Origin: Comamonas denitrificans
GTDB taxonomy: Bacteria; Pseudomonadota; Gammaproteobacteria; Burkholderiales; Burkholderiaceae_C
Direction of reading: 5' to 3'
Length of the DNA: 64,000 bases
NCBI RefSeq assembly: GCF_017368815.1
Contig: NZ_JAFNME010000014.1
Span: 1-64,000, forward strand
This document shows positions 18,514-29,085 of the stretch, piece after piece. A model generated the notes under the pieces. That model saw only the letters and a list, made by a program, of their open reading frames with translations. It searched no databases and was not told where the DNA came from. Position numbers and translations under genes: made by a program. Numbering within the stretch: position 1 is the stretch's first letter; every line of letters begins with the position of its first letter.

Positions 18514-19947
18514 ATGCAAAGCACTTATTTCTCTACCTTGGCGCAGTGGCTGGAGCACTGCGAGCGCATTCATCCGGAAAACATCAGCTTGGGGCTTGAT
18601 CGGGTGCGCGAAGTGGCCCAGCGCCTGCAATTGACCATGCCGTGCCCGGTGATCACGGTGGCCGGCACCAACGGCAAAGGCTCCACCTGCGCCATGCTGG
18701 AGGCGGTGGCCCTGCAGGCCGGTTACCGGCCCGGGGTGTACACCTCGCCACACCTGGTGCATTTTGAGGAGCGCTGCCGCGTGCATGGCGAGATGGTTGC
18801 TGCCGATGCGTTGCTGCCGCACTTTGCCGCCGTGGAAGCGGCCCGCCTGGCGGGTGAGGAAGTGTTGCTGACTTATTTTGAATTCACCACACTGGCGATT
18901 TTGCGGCTGCTTAGTCAGGCCAAGCTGGATGTGGTGATTTTGGAAGTGGGGCTGGGCGGGCGGCTGGATGCCACCAACATCATTGACGCTGACTGCGCCA
19001 TCATCACCAGCGTGGATGTGGACCACACCGCGTTTTTGGGCTCTGACCGCGAAACCATTGGCCGCGAGAAGGCCGGCATCATGCGCGCAGGCCGCCCGGT
19101 GGTCGTCAGCGATCCGGTGCCGCCGCAAAGCGTGATCGACCATGCGCAGGCCATTGGTGCCGACCTGTGGCGTTTTGGCCAAGATTTCAACTACAGCGGT
19201 GATCCGCAGCAATGGGGCTGGGCCGGGCGCGGGCGGCGCTACGCCGGTCTGTCCTACCCCGCGCTGCGCGGTGCCAATCAGCTGGTGAATGCGGCCGGGG
19301 TGCTGGCCGCGTTTGAAGCCTTGCGCGACAAAGTGCCGGTCACGGCCCAGGCCGTGCGCACCGGCTTGGCGATGGTGGAGTTGCCCGGGCGCTTCCAGGT
19401 TTTGCCCGGCGAGCCGGTCTTGGTGCTGGATGTGGCCCACAACCCGCATTCGGTGGCGGCCTTGGCGGCCAATCTGGATTCGATGGGAGCGACTTTTCCC
19501 ACCACCCATGCCGTCTTTGGTGCCATGGCCGATAAAGACCTGGCCCCGATGCTGGAAAAAATCAGCCCCTTGATCAACCGCTGGTATTTCACCGATTTGC
19601 CCGTGCCCCGTGCCGCCAAGGCCGTCGATTTGCAACGCCAGTGGCGCAGTCTGGAAAAGAACGCCGCCCCGCACGATGCCGTGCCGCCCGAAGCCGTTTT
19701 CCCTGAAAAACCAGGCGCTGCCGTGCGCTTGAGCGTGCATCGCAATAAATCTGCCCAGTCGCCCCAAGGGCAGGCCCAGGCGGCCCAAAAATTTAGCCAA
19801 ACCTTTGCCCAGCCTGAGCACGCCTTGAAGGCCGCCCTGGCTGCGGCAGGCCCGGCTGATAGAATTGTCGTTTTTGGTTCCTTCTATACGGTAGGCGAAG
19901 TGGTCAAAGACGGGCCGCCGCGCCTGCATGCCAAACACTTAGGCTAA
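18514..19947 (+). CDS. folC: Bifunctional dihydrofolate synthase / folylpolyglutamate synthase
   Basis: Adds glutamate to dihydropteroate and to folates. The 477-residue protein has the Mur-ligase-like ATP site VITVAGTNGKGSTCAML (P-loop 51-58), HLVHFEERCRV, EVGLGGRLDATNII and LDVAHNPHS. It is longer than E. coli FolC (422): an insertion of some 40-50 residues, rich in A, P, Q and K, follows RQWRSLEKN and precedes the terminal block IVVFGSFYTVGEVV. The gene heads the conserved cluster folC-SPOR-cvpA-purF-metZ. Start ATG 18514. Confidence 0.94.
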   Translation: MQSTYFSTLAQWLEHCERIHPENISLGLDRVREVAQRLQLTMPCPVITVAGTNGKGSTCAMLEAVALQAGYRPGVYTSPHLVHFEERCRVHGEMVAADALLPHFAAVEAARLAGEEVLLTYFEFTTLAILRLLSQAKLDVVILEVGLGGRLDATNIIDADCAIITSVDVDHTAFLGSDRETIGREKAGIMRAGRPVVVSDPVPPQSVIDHAQAIGADLWRFGQDFNYSGDPQQWGWAGRGRRYAGLSYPALRGANQLVNAAGVLAAFEALRDKVPVTAQAVRTGLAMVELPGRFQVLPGEPVLVLDVAHNPHSVAALAANLDSMGATFPTTHAVFGAMADKDLAPMLEKISPLINRWYFTDLPVPRAAKAVDLQRQWRSLEKNAAPHDAVPPEAVFPEKPGAAVRLSVHRNKSAQSPQGQAQAAQKFSQTFAQPEHALKAALAAAGPADRIVVFGSFYTVGEVVKDGPPRLHAKHLG

Positions 19948-19968
19948 GGCCTGCCGACGCAGCATTTC

Positions 19969-20859
19969 ATGGCATTTTTCAAGTTTCCTTGGTTTGGCAA
20001 GCGCAGCGATGGCGCAGAGCCTGCGCCCCTGCGCCACTCCTCGCGGGCGGCGCAAGCCCAAAGCGTCGAACAATTGCGCCAACGGGCACGGCACCGGTTG
20101 ATGGGCGCTGCGGTCTTGATTGGCTTGGGGGTGATTGGCTTTCCCATGCTGTTTGACTCGCAGCCCCGGCCCATTCCGGTGGACATTCCAATTGAAATCC
20201 CCGATCGCAACCAGGTTGCGCCCTTGGTCGTGCCCGGTGAGCAGGCCACAACCCAAACGGACACCCCGGATATGCAGCGCGTGGCCAAAGCGCCAGGCCA
20301 AGAAGATCCAACCGATGATTCCTTGAGCGACAGCGAAGAGTGGGTGCCCCCGGTGGCACCGATTCCCCAGCCGCCGCGCATTGTTCCTGCCGCGCAGCCG
20401 CAAACCAATCCGGTGGAGGCCAAAGCACCCGCCCAGCCCAGCGTAAAAGCGGAACCCAAGCCTGAACCTAAACCAGAGCCCAAGCCTGAACCCAAGCCCG
20501 AGGCAAAGCCGACCCCCAAGCCTGCCCCCGCCACCCGCACGGTAGAGCAAGAAACCGCCCGCGCCAAAGCGATTTTGGAAGGCCGCACGCCGCCTGCCAC
20601 CGCACCTTCTGCACCGGCAGCCGCCTCCGGCGAGCGCTTTATTGTGCAAGTGGGGGCCTTTGCCGATGTGTTTGCCGCCAACGAGGTGCGCCGCAAGCTC
20701 GAAGGAATGGGGCTGAAAACCTATACCCAAGCCGTCAATACGAAAGATGGGCAGCGCATTCGCGTGCGTGTTGGCCCGTTTACCAGCCGTGACGAAGCGC
20801 AAAAAGCCGCCGATCGGGCCAAAAGCTTGGGCTTGGCCGGTGCGGTATTGACGCTGTAA
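19969..20859 (+). CDS. SPOR-domain cell-division protein, DedD/FtsN-like
   Basis: A bitopic inner-membrane protein of 296 residues: basic cytoplasmic N-terminus, one membrane helix at about 44-62 (MGAAVLIGLGVIGFPMLF), a long periplasmic linker with PEPKPEPK repeats, and a C-terminal SPOR domain in the last 80 residues (RFIVQVGAFADVFAANEVRR ... RVRVGPFTSRDEAQKAADRA). SPOR domains bind denuded septal peptidoglycan. Position between folC and cvpA is that of DedD in gammaproteobacteria, so DedD is the likeliest counterpart. Confidence 0.9.
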   Translation: MAFFKFPWFGKRSDGAEPAPLRHSSRAAQAQSVEQLRQRARHRLMGAAVLIGLGVIGFPMLFDSQPRPIPVDIPIEIPDRNQVAPLVVPGEQATTQTDTPDMQRVAKAPGQEDPTDDSLSDSEEWVPPVAPIPQPPRIVPAAQPQTNPVEAKAPAQPSVKAEPKPEPKPEPKPEPKPEAKPTPKPAPATRTVEQETARAKAILEGRTPPATAPSAPAAASGERFIVQVGAFADVFAANEVRRKLEGMGLKTYTQAVNTKDGQRIRVRVGPFTSRDEAQKAADRAKSLGLAGAVLTL

Positions 20860-20919
20860 CCCCCTCAGTAAAACACCTGGCCCCACAAGCGGCAAGATAA
20901 GCGGCAAGAACACACAAGC

Positions 20920-21450
20920 ATGCTGGCGATGGCAACTTTGGACTGGATCGTGCTGGGCGTGTTGGCCCTGTCGTTGGCCGTGGGCGCGTGGCGCGGCCTG
21001 GTGTATGAGTTGTTTTACGGCGTAGGCTGGGTGGTGGCGTTTTTTATTACGCGTTTGTTGGTGCCCCAGCTGGCCGCTGCTGTGCGCCCTTACGCCAGCA
21101 GCTGGAGTCCAACCGTGCTCTATGCCGCAGTGTTTATCGTGCTGTTTATTGCGCTGGTTTTTGCCTGGGGGCTGGTGGCAGTGCTGGCCAAAAAGCTGGT
21201 GCAAATGGCCGGGCTGCGTCCGGTGGATCGCGTGCTGGGCGCTTGCTTTGGGGCTGTGCGCGGCGTGGTGTTGCTGCTGGTGCTGACCTTGGCCGTGCAG
21301 GCCGGGCGCTGGCACAGCGATGGCTGGTGGAGCCAGTCGTATGCGGGCCCGCGGCTGCAGCAAGTGTTGGCCTATGCACTGCCGTATGGTGGCGGGCTGG
21401 GCGGCGCGGCGGGCTGGGATTGGCAGCGCTGGGTGCCCGGGCCGAGCTAG
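20920..21450 (+). CDS. cvpA: CvpA family membrane protein
   Basis: A 176-residue inner-membrane protein with about four hydrophobic helices (LDWIVLGVLALSLAVGAWRG, VGWVVAFFITRLLV, VLYAAVFIVLFIALVFAWGL, GVVLLLVLTLAVQAG). The RPVDRVLGACFGAVRG segment is the CvpA/colicin V production signature. Its neighbour purF is the classical partner. The precise biochemical role is unknown; in enterobacteria CvpA affects colicin V export and envelope homeostasis. Confidence 0.9.
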   Translation: MLAMATLDWIVLGVLALSLAVGAWRGLVYELFYGVGWVVAFFITRLLVPQLAAAVRPYASSWSPTVLYAAVFIVLFIALVFAWGLVAVLAKKLVQMAGLRPVDRVLGACFGAVRGVVLLLVLTLAVQAGRWHSDGWWSQSYAGPRLQQVLAYALPYGGGLGGAAGWDWQRWVPGPS

Positions 21451-21558
21451 CGCGGTGATGTGTGAGAAATTTCGGGTGGCTGGCCAGGCCTTGCGGCCGG
21501 GGCAGTTGCCCAACAACCCAACGCGGGGCGTGCCCCGCACAATGATGGAAAACTTCCT

Positions 21559-23064
<1,506 letters not shown>

Positions 23065-23083
23065 GCTACCTTGCAACTTCTGA

Positions 23084-23180
23084 TTAAAAAGTGAGCTTGT
23101 TGCGCTGAAGGTATAAAGATTTCAAAGTAATAAGCTTCTGAAATTATTTAAATACAAGCGGGATAAGCTCTTATTTTTTA
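23084..23180. repeat. Dispersed palindrome copy after purF
   Basis: The left arm (AAAAAGTGAGCTTGTTGCGCT, ending 23106) pairs imperfectly with the right arm (ACAAGCGGGATAAGCTC then TTATTTTTTA, 23154-23180). An inner TTTCA...TGAAA pair adds a second stem. It may end the cvpA-purF transcript before metZ. Confidence 0.75.
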
Positions 23181-23197
23181 GCATTCAAGGAACCGCC

Positions 23198-24409
23198 GTG
23201 ACCCACCAATCTTTGCCTGCGGGCCTGCATCCCGAAACCCTGGCCGTGCGCCAGGCCCAGCCGCGCAGCCACTGGGGCGAGCATTGCGAGGCGCTGTTCA
23301 TGACCAGCAGCTTCGTGCAGCCCGATTGCGCCACCGCCGCCGCGCGGTTTGCCAATCCGCAGGAAGGCTTCACCTACAGCCGCACCGGCAACCCCACGGT
23401 GGCCAGTTTTGAAGAGCGTCTGGCCGCCATGGAAGGCACCGAATGCGCCGTGGCCACCAGCACCGGCATGAGCGCCATCTTGCTGGTGGCGCTGACCGCC
23501 CTCAAAGCCGGCGACCACATCGTTGCCAGCCAGTCAATGTTTGGCTCCACCATGCGCCTGCTGGGCACCGAAATGGCCCGCTTTGGCATTGAAAGCACCT
23601 TTGTGCCGCAAACCGATGCCCAGGCGTGGGCTGCCGCCATCCGGCCCAACACCAAACTGCTGTTTGCCGAGACACCGACCAACCCGCTCACCGACCTGTG
23701 CGACATCCAGGCGCTGGCCGACATCGCCCACCACCATGGCGCTTTGTTGGTGGTGGACAACAGCTTTGCCACCCCGGTGCTGCAGCGCCCAGTTGAATTT
23801 GGCGCGGACATCGTCGTGCACTCTGGCACCAAGTTTTTGGATGGCCAGGGCCGCATCATGATTGGCGCGGTCTGCGGCACCACTGCCTTGGTCGATAAGG
23901 TCATGGGCACCTTTTTGCGCAGCGGCGGCCTGAACGCCGCCTCGTACAACGCCTGGACGGCGATGAAGGGGCTGGAGACGCTGGCCCTGCGCGTCAAGGC
24001 CCAAAGCGCCAGCGCCCTCACGCTGGCCGCGTGGCTGCAAGACCACCCCAAAGTGGCCCGCGTCTATTACCCCGGCCTCCAAAGCCATCCCCAGCACGCC
24101 CTGGCCATGCGCCAGCAAAACGGCATGGGCGGGGCCGTGCTGGCCTTTGACGTGGTGGGGCAGGGCGCAGAGCAATTGCGCCGCAACGCCTTTCACGTCA
24201 TCGACAGCACCCAAGTCTGCTCCATCACCGCCAACCTGGGCGATGTGAAAACCACCATCGTCCACCCGCCCACCACCTCGCATGGCCGCTTGACCGAAGA
24301 GCAGCGCCAGGCCGCTGGCATCCAGCAAGGGCTGATTCGCATCAGCGTTGGCCTGGAGCACCTTGACGACCTGAAGGCCGACCTGCTGCGTGGCCTGGAC
24401 AGCCTGTAA
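23198..24409 (+). CDS. metZ: O-succinylhomoserine sulfhydrylase
   Basis: A PLP enzyme of the Cys/Met metabolism family (403 residues), which makes homocysteine from O-succinylhomoserine and sulfide. The PLP lysine is K212 in [45 protein letters not shown] and the C-terminal [12 protein letters not shown] are family markers. The GTG start (23198) follows AAGGA by seven bases. purF-metZ adjacency is conserved in pseudomonads and Burkholderiales, which favours MetZ over MetB or MetY. Confidence 0.92.
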   Translation: MTHQSLPAGLHPETLAVRQAQPRSHWGEHCEALFMTSSFVQPDCATAAARFANPQEGFTYSRTGNPTVASFEERLAAMEGTECAVATSTGMSAILLVALTALKAGDHIVASQSMFGSTMRLLGTEMARFGIESTFVPQTDAQAWAAAIRPNTKLLFAETPTNPLTDLCDIQALADIAHHHGALLVVDNSFATPVLQRPVEFGADIVVHSGTKFLDGQGRIMIGAVCGTTALVDKVMGTFLRSGGLNAASYNAWTAMKGLETLALRVKAQSASALTLAAWLQDHPKVARVYYPGLQSHPQHALAMRQQNGMGGAVLAFDVVGQGAEQLRRNAFHVIDSTQVCSITANLGDVKTTIVHPPTTSHGRLTEEQRQAAGIQQGLIRISVGLEHLDDLKADLLRGLDSL

Positions 24410-24428
24410 TTCCATTTCTGAAAAATCC

Positions 24429-25829
24429 ATGACTTCCAAAATTCGTACCCGTTTTGCCCCTTCGCCCACTGGCTTTATTCACTTGGGCAACATCCGCTCG
24501 GCCCTCTACCCCTGGGCCTTTGCCCGTGCCAACGGCGGTGACTTCATCCTGCGCATTGAAGACACCGACCTGGAGCGCTCCACCCAGGCCAGCGTGGATG
24601 TCATTTTGGAAGGCATGGCCTGGCTGCAACTCACGCATGACGAAGGCCCGTTCTACCAAATGGAGCGCATGGAACGCTACAAAGAGGTGCTGGCCCAGTT
24701 GCAAGCCAGCGGCCACGTTTACCCCTGCTATATGAGCATGGCCGAGCTGGACGCACTGCGCGAGCGCCAAATGGCGAACAAAGAAAAACCGCGCTACGAC
24801 GGCACCTGGCGACCCGAGCCCGGCAAAATCCTGCCGCCCGTGCCCGAAGGCGTGCAGCCCGTGCTGCGCTTTAAAACACCCAAAGACGGCATCGTCGCCT
24901 GGGACGACAAATGCAAAGGCCGCATCGAATTTCAAAACAGCGAGCTGGACGACCTGGTCATCGCCCGCCCGGATGGCACCCCCACCTACAACTTCTGTGT
25001 CTGCGTGGACGACATGGACATGCAGATCACCCATGTGATTCGTGGTGACGACCATGTGAACAACACGCCGCGCCAGATTCATATCTTTGAAGCCCTGGGT
25101 GCTGCCGTACCGGTCTTTGCCCACCTGCCCACCGTGCTCAATGAGCAGGGCGAGAAGATGAGCAAGCGAAACGGTGCCAAAGCCGTCACCCAGTACCGCG
25201 ACGAAGGCTACCTGCCCGATGCCATGGTCAATTACCTGGCCCGCCTGGGCTGGAGCCACGGGGACGATGAAATCTTCAGCCGCCAGCAGTTTTTGGAGTG
25301 GTTCAACCTGGATCACCTGGGCCGCAGCGCCGGCCAGTTCGACGAAGCCAAGCTGCGCTGGGTGAATGCCCAGCACATGAAGCTGACGGACGATGTCCAA
25401 CTGGCCACGCTGGCCACGCCCTTCATCGTTAAGGCCGGTGTGGCTGCCCAGGTGCTGGACGAACGCCTGCCGCACATCTGCGCCTTGTTCAAAGACCGCT
25501 GCGAAACCTTGGTCGATCTGGCCGCCTGGGTGCGCCGGTTCTACCTGGACAGCATCGAGCGCAACGCCGACGACTATGCCAAACACGTCACAGCTGAAGC
25601 CGCCCCTTTGCTCGATGCCTTCGCCGCGGCATTGCAAACCGTGGAGTGGAGCCAAGAAGCCATCGCTGCGGCCATCAAGCAAGTGCTGAAAGAGCAGGGC
25701 GTGAAAATGCCGCAACTGGCCATGCCGGTGCGCGTGCTGACACTGGGGACGGCACAGACGCCCTCGGTGGATGCCGTGCTGTTTTTGCTCGGAAAAGAAA
25801 AAGTTTTGGCGAGTTTGCAAAACCGCTAA
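24429..25829 (+). CDS. gltX: Glutamyl-tRNA synthetase
   Basis: Charges tRNA-Glu. A 466-residue class I synthetase with the HIGH-like motif [11 protein letters not shown] (9-19) and KMSKR at 243-247. The anticodon-binding C-terminal half is complete. Start at ATG 24429. It is followed immediately by a cluster holding two tRNA-Glu genes, and the tRNA promoter overlaps its last codons. Confidence 0.97.
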   Translation: MTSKIRTRFAPSPTGFIHLGNIRSALYPWAFARANGGDFILRIEDTDLERSTQASVDVILEGMAWLQLTHDEGPFYQMERMERYKEVLAQLQASGHVYPCYMSMAELDALRERQMANKEKPRYDGTWRPEPGKILPPVPEGVQPVLRFKTPKDGIVAWDDKCKGRIEFQNSELDDLVIARPDGTPTYNFCVCVDDMDMQITHVIRGDDHVNNTPRQIHIFEALGAAVPVFAHLPTVLNEQGEKMSKRNGAKAVTQYRDEGYLPDAMVNYLARLGWSHGDDEIFSRQQFLEWFNLDHLGRSAGQFDEAKLRWVNAQHMKLTDDVQLATLATPFIVKAGVAAQVLDERLPHICALFKDRCETLVDLAAWVRRFYLDSIERNADDYAKHVTAEAAPLLDAFAAALQTVEWSQEAIAAAIKQVLKEQGVKMPQLAMPVRVLTLGTAQTPSVDAVLFLLGKEKVLASLQNR

Positions 25830-25844
25830 AAACCTGTCTATAAT
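25815..25844 (+). promoter_or_regulatory. Sigma-70 promoter of the tRNA Ala-Glu-Asp cluster
   Basis: TTGCAA (25815-25820), 18-bp spacer, TATAAT (25839-25844). The -35 lies in the end of gltX. Transcription would start about 40 bp before the first tRNA-Ala. The sequence after the -10 (TCGAGTCTTCGC) recurs as ATCGGTCTTCGC before the tRNA-Lys genes. Confidence 0.75.
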
Positions 25845-25891
25845 TCGAGTCTTCGCAAACAACGACAAATTAATTTGAAGTTGAATGCAAA

Positions 25892-25967
<76 letters not shown>

Positions 25968-26004
25968 AGATTTTTTGGAAACGAGAAATCGGTTCTTAGG
26001 TTTT

Positions 26005-26080
26005 GACCCTATCGTCTAGAGGCCTAGGACATCACCCTTTCACGGTGAGTACCGGGGTTCGAATCCCCGTAGGGTCGCCA
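26005..26080 (+). tRNA. tRNA-Glu (TTC), copy 1
   Basis: 76 nt with encoded CCA; acceptor GACCCTA/TAGGGTC; the anticodon loop CTTTCAC gives TTC. It is identical to the copy at 26334. Confidence 0.97.
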
Positions 26081-26128
26081 AGTTTGAAACGCTTGATGCT
26101 ACGAAAGTAGATGCAAAGTTTCCTGCCA

Positions 26129-26205
26129 GGAGTGGTAGTTCAGTTGGTTAGAATACCGGCCTGTCACGCCGGGGGTCGCGGGTTCGAGTCCCGTCCACTC
26201 CGCCA
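26129..26205 (+). tRNA. tRNA-Asp (GTC), copy 1
   Basis: 77 nt with encoded CCA; acceptor GGAGTGG/CCACTCC; the anticodon loop CTGTCAC gives GTC. It is identical to the copy at 26458. Confidence 0.97.
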
Positions 26206-26214
26206 CAGATTTTT

Positions 26215-26290
<76 letters not shown>

Positions 26291-26333
26291 AAACAAAGAC
26301 GCCAAGTTGCAAAACTTGTACCGTTCTAGGATT

Positions 26334-26409
26334 GACCCTATCGTCTAGAGGCCTAGGACATCACCCTTTCACGGTGAGTACCGGGGTTCGAATCCCCGTA
26401 GGGTCGCCA
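26334..26409 (+). tRNA. tRNA-Glu (TTC), copy 2
   Basis: Identical to the tRNA-Glu at 26005. The Ala-Glu spacer before it differs in length and sequence from that of the first triad (43 against 37 bp). Confidence 0.97.
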
Positions 26410-26457
26410 AGTTTGAAACGCTTGATGCTACGAAAGTAGATACAAAGTTTCCTGCCA

Positions 26458-26534
26458 GGAGTGGTAGTTCAGTTGGTTAGAATACCGGCCTGTCACGCCG
26501 GGGGTCGCGGGTTCGAGTCCCGTCCACTCCGCCA
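26458..26534 (+). tRNA. tRNA-Asp (GTC), copy 2
   Basis: Identical to the tRNA-Asp at 26129. The 48-bp Glu-Asp spacer before it differs from the first copy by one base. A terminator follows. Confidence 0.97.
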
Positions 26535-26541
26535 AATTTTG

Positions 26542-26572
26542 AAGGGACTGCATCACTGCAGTCCCTTTTTTA
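26542..26572 (+). terminator. Rho-independent terminator of the tRNA cluster
   Basis: The 11-bp stem AAGGGACTGCA (26542-26552) with TGCAGTCCCTT (26557-26567), loop TCAC, runs into TTTTTTA. Confidence 0.92.
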
Positions 26573-26616
26573 TTGCCGGTTTTGTCCACTTTTGCCTGTT
26601 TGCTGGAGACGTTGCC

Positions 26617-27519
26617 ATGGCCATCGCGCATTACATCAAAGAAATTGGCCGAGGTGCCCGGGGTGCCAAGGCGTTAGAGCGGGCGCAGGCTGCCGACCTC
26701 ATGGGGCAGCTGCTCGATGGCCAGTTAAACGACCTGGAAATCGGGGCTTTTTGTGTCGCTATGCGCATTAAGGGTGAAACGGTGGAAGAAATGTGCGGCT
26801 TTCTGGATGCCGTGCAAGCGCGCAGCCAGTTATTGCCCGCCACAACGCATCCGGTCATCGTGCTGCCCAGCTACAACGGTGCCCGCAAGTTGCCAGTGCT
26901 CACGCCGCTGCTGGCCCTGCTGTTGGCACGTGAGGGTTTTGCGGTGCTGTTGCACGGAATGTGCACCGAGGCACAGCGGGTGCTGGCCAGCGAGGTGCTC
27001 CAGCGGCTAGAGCTGCCGGCTTGGGAGCAGATGCAGCCGTTGGCGGTTGGCCAGGTGGCCCATGTTGCCACCGAAGTGCTGCACCCTGGCTTGGCCCGTT
27101 TGCTGGCGGTGCGAGAGGTGCTGGGCCTGCGCACGCCGGGGCATAGTTTGGTCAAACTGCTTGCGCCGTGCGCAGGCCCGGCAGTGCTGGTGGGCAGCTA
27201 CACCCATCCTGAATACAGCGTGTTGATGCGCGATGTGCTGGTTGCACGGCAGATGACGGGCCTGTTGTCGCGTGGGTTAGAAGGCGAAGTTGTCTGCGAC
27301 CCGCGCCGCCAGCCGCGCTACGACGCCGTTTGGCAAGGGCAGGCGTATTGCGTGGCAGAGCAGCAAGCGGGCACCTTGGCCACCGTGCCGGGGCTGCCGC
27401 AGGCGATTGATGCCCAAACCACCGCGGATTACACCCGTGCTGTGCTGGCAGGGCAGCTCCCTGTCCCCCAGGCGGTGGCCGCGCAGGTGGCCCATATCAC
27501 AGCACTGGCACAGCGCTGA
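26617..27519 (+). CDS. ybiB: YbiB/TrpD2 family DNA-binding protein
   Basis: A 300-residue homologue of anthranilate phosphoribosyltransferase. E. coli YbiB (TrpD2) keeps the fold but binds nucleic acid non-specifically instead of making tryptophan. MAIAHYIKEIGRGARGAKAL, the DLEIGAFCVAMRIKGETVEEM block and YNGARKLPVLTPLLALLLAREG match this subfamily; the glycine-rich PRPP loop of true TrpD is replaced by SYNGARK. Start ATG 26617 with GGAGA upstream. It stands alone after the tRNA cluster. Confidence 0.85.
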   Translation: MAIAHYIKEIGRGARGAKALERAQAADLMGQLLDGQLNDLEIGAFCVAMRIKGETVEEMCGFLDAVQARSQLLPATTHPVIVLPSYNGARKLPVLTPLLALLLAREGFAVLLHGMCTEAQRVLASEVLQRLELPAWEQMQPLAVGQVAHVATEVLHPGLARLLAVREVLGLRTPGHSLVKLLAPCAGPAVLVGSYTHPEYSVLMRDVLVARQMTGLLSRGLEGEVVCDPRRQPRYDAVWQGQAYCVAEQQAGTLATVPGLPQAIDAQTTADYTRAVLAGQLPVPQAVAAQVAHITALAQR

Positions 27520-27537
27520 ATCGGATATAAAAAGAGA

Positions 27538-27562
27538 TAAAAAAGGCCTATAACGTAGGCCT
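27538..27562 (-). terminator. Minus-strand terminator of slyX
   Basis: On the minus strand AGGCCTA (27562-27556) pairs with TAGGCCT (27550-27544) around a five-base loop, followed by TTTTTT. It lies between the convergent ybiB and slyX. Confidence 0.8.
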
Positions 27563-27585
27563 GATAAGCGGTGTTAGCTATCAAT
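27563..27585. repeat. Partial dispersed repeat arm
   Basis: Read on the minus strand, TGATAGCTAACACCGCTTAT is a single arm of the family. It covers the last codon region of slyX, whose stop lies at 27581-27583. Confidence 0.5.
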
Positions 27586-27808
27586 AATGGGGCGGTAGCT
27601 CATCACGCAGGTTGTGCTGGCCGGGTGGGCCGGCTTCGGGCATGCGCTCCCCCAGCTGGCGCACAGTGGCCTGCAAGCTGTCAATCAGCTGCTGTTGGCG
27701 GTAGAGTGTGAGGTTCAGGGTTTCGAGCAAATCCTCGTGAAAGCTGGCTTTGATCTCTAGCGCCTCTATGCGCGCTTGTAGCTGGGCGGGGGTGCTGGTG
27801 TCGTTCAT
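27581..27808 (-). CDS. slyX: SlyX family protein
   Basis: A 75-residue coiled-coil protein: RIEALEIKASFHEDLLETLN then LYRQQQLIDSLQATVRQL, the SlyX pattern, with a proline-rich end (DELPPHY). The molecular role is unknown; the name comes from linkage to slyD in enterobacteria. Its ATG overlaps the stop of the preceding aminotransferase by four bases, so it is co-translated with it. Confidence 0.9.
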   Translation of the reverse strand: MNDTSTPAQLQARIEALEIKASFHEDLLETLNLTLYRQQQLIDSLQATVRQLGERMPEAGPPGQHNLRDELPPHY

Positions 27809-29007
27809 GCCAGCGCCTTGGCAAGGCAGCGAACGCCTTCGCGTATTTTTTCTTCATTGACCGTGGCAAACGACAGGCGCAGGCTGGTGGGATCGGGGTT
27901 TTGGCTAAAGAAGGGGGCCCCCGGAACAAAGGCTACGCCCTGCTCAATGGCGCGTTTTGCCAGTTCTGCCGCATCGGTCAGTTTGCCGTTGGCACCGGTC
28001 AGGCGCAGCCACAAAAACAGGCCGCCTTGCGGGGCGGTAAACGCCACGGCATCGCCCAGTTCCTCACGCAGGGCCTGCATCATGACCTGGGCCCGCTGGG
28101 CGTACACCTTGCGCACCTTGGCCAGTGCGGCGGGCATGTGGCCGGCAGCCAGGTAGTGCGCTGCGGTGGCTTGGGCAAAGGTGCTGGTATGGGCATCGGA
28201 AAACTGTTTGCACATCACGGCTTTGGCCAGCAGGGCCGGGGGGGCGATCAGCCACCCAATGCGCAAACCGGGGGAGAGCACTTTGCTCAGGCTGCCGCAG
28301 TGCGCCAGAAAATCACGGCTGCCCGGGATTTGGGCGGACAGCGCCAGCAGGCTGGGTGGGGGCGGGGCATCAAAGTACAAATCGCCATACGGGTCGTCCT
28401 CTACGATCAGCACCTGGTAGCGCATGGCCAGTGCCAGCAGGCGTTGGCGCCGTTCCAGGCTCAAGGTGGCCCCGCTGGGGTTGCCAAAGGTGGGGATGGT
28501 GTAAATCAGCTTGGGGCGGTGTTCGATGATGAGCTGCTCCAGCTTATCGATCTGCATGCCTTCGGCATCAATCGGGGCGCTGATGACTTCAGCGCCGTAG
28601 AGCCGAAAGCATTGGATGGTGGCCAGAAAGGTGGGGCCTTCCACAATCACTTTATCGCCTTCATCAATCAGGCACTTGCCTATTAAATCGAGGGCTTGCT
28701 GGCTTCCTGTGGTGATGATCAAATCTTGTGCGGCCAGGGTTGGCACGCCCTTGGCTTGCATGAATTGGGCAATTTGCTCGCGCAGCGGTTGGTAGCCCTC
28801 GGTGGCACCGTATTGCAGGGCCGCGCTGGGTTCTTGCGCTAGGGCCTGCTGGCTGGCAGTTTGCAGGCCGGCTACGTCAAACAGGGCGCTGTCGGGAAAC
28901 CCTCCCGCGAAACTGATGATGCCGGGCTTGCCCAGAAGTTTGAAAAGTTCGCGAATCGCCGATGTTTCGACTTTGTTCAGGCGCTGGGCCAGTTGTCCCT
29001 CTTGCAT
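27805..29007 (-). CDS. PLP-dependent aminotransferase, 2-aminoadipate/MocR-like class
   Basis: A 400-residue fold-type I aminotransferase. K242 in SLSKVLSPGLRIGW is the PLP lysine, VEDDPYGDL (about 203-210) carries the ring-binding aspartate, and IPTFGNPSGATLS and RLSFATVNEE are also present. The overall pattern (KPGIISFAGGFPDSALF at the start) is that of LysN-type 2-aminoadipate aminotransferases and multi-substrate aspartate/aromatic enzymes. The substrate is not determined, but the lysine-to-aminoadipate operon at 46-49 kb makes 2-aminoadipate a possibility. Start ATG 29007 with AAGGAAG upstream; it diverges from nth. Confidence 0.87.
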   Translation of the reverse strand: MQEGQLAQRLNKVETSAIRELFKLLGKPGIISFAGGFPDSALFDVAGLQTASQQALAQEPSAALQYGATEGYQPLREQIAQFMQAKGVPTLAAQDLIITTGSQQALDLIGKCLIDEGDKVIVEGPTFLATIQCFRLYGAEVISAPIDAEGMQIDKLEQLIIEHRPKLIYTIPTFGNPSGATLSLERRQRLLALAMRYQVLIVEDDPYGDLYFDAPPPPSLLALSAQIPGSRDFLAHCGSLSKVLSPGLRIGWLIAPPALLAKAVMCKQFSDAHTSTFAQATAAHYLAAGHMPAALAKVRKVYAQRAQVMMQALREELGDAVAFTAPQGGLFLWLRLTGANGKLTDAAELAKRAIEQGVAFVPGAPFFSQNPDPTSLRLSFATVNEEKIREGVRCLAKALA

Positions 29008-29085
29008 ACCGCTTCCTTGTTTTGTCAAAGCGTGGAATCTTAAAGCGGTTGAGCCCTTTATTCTTTGTATGACAATCGCCCCCTT

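Noticed and set aside
26461-26616. N-terminal extension of ybiB back to 26461
   Set aside because: The upstream codons are the second tRNA-Asp gene and its terminator; ATG 26617 has a good ribosome-binding site.
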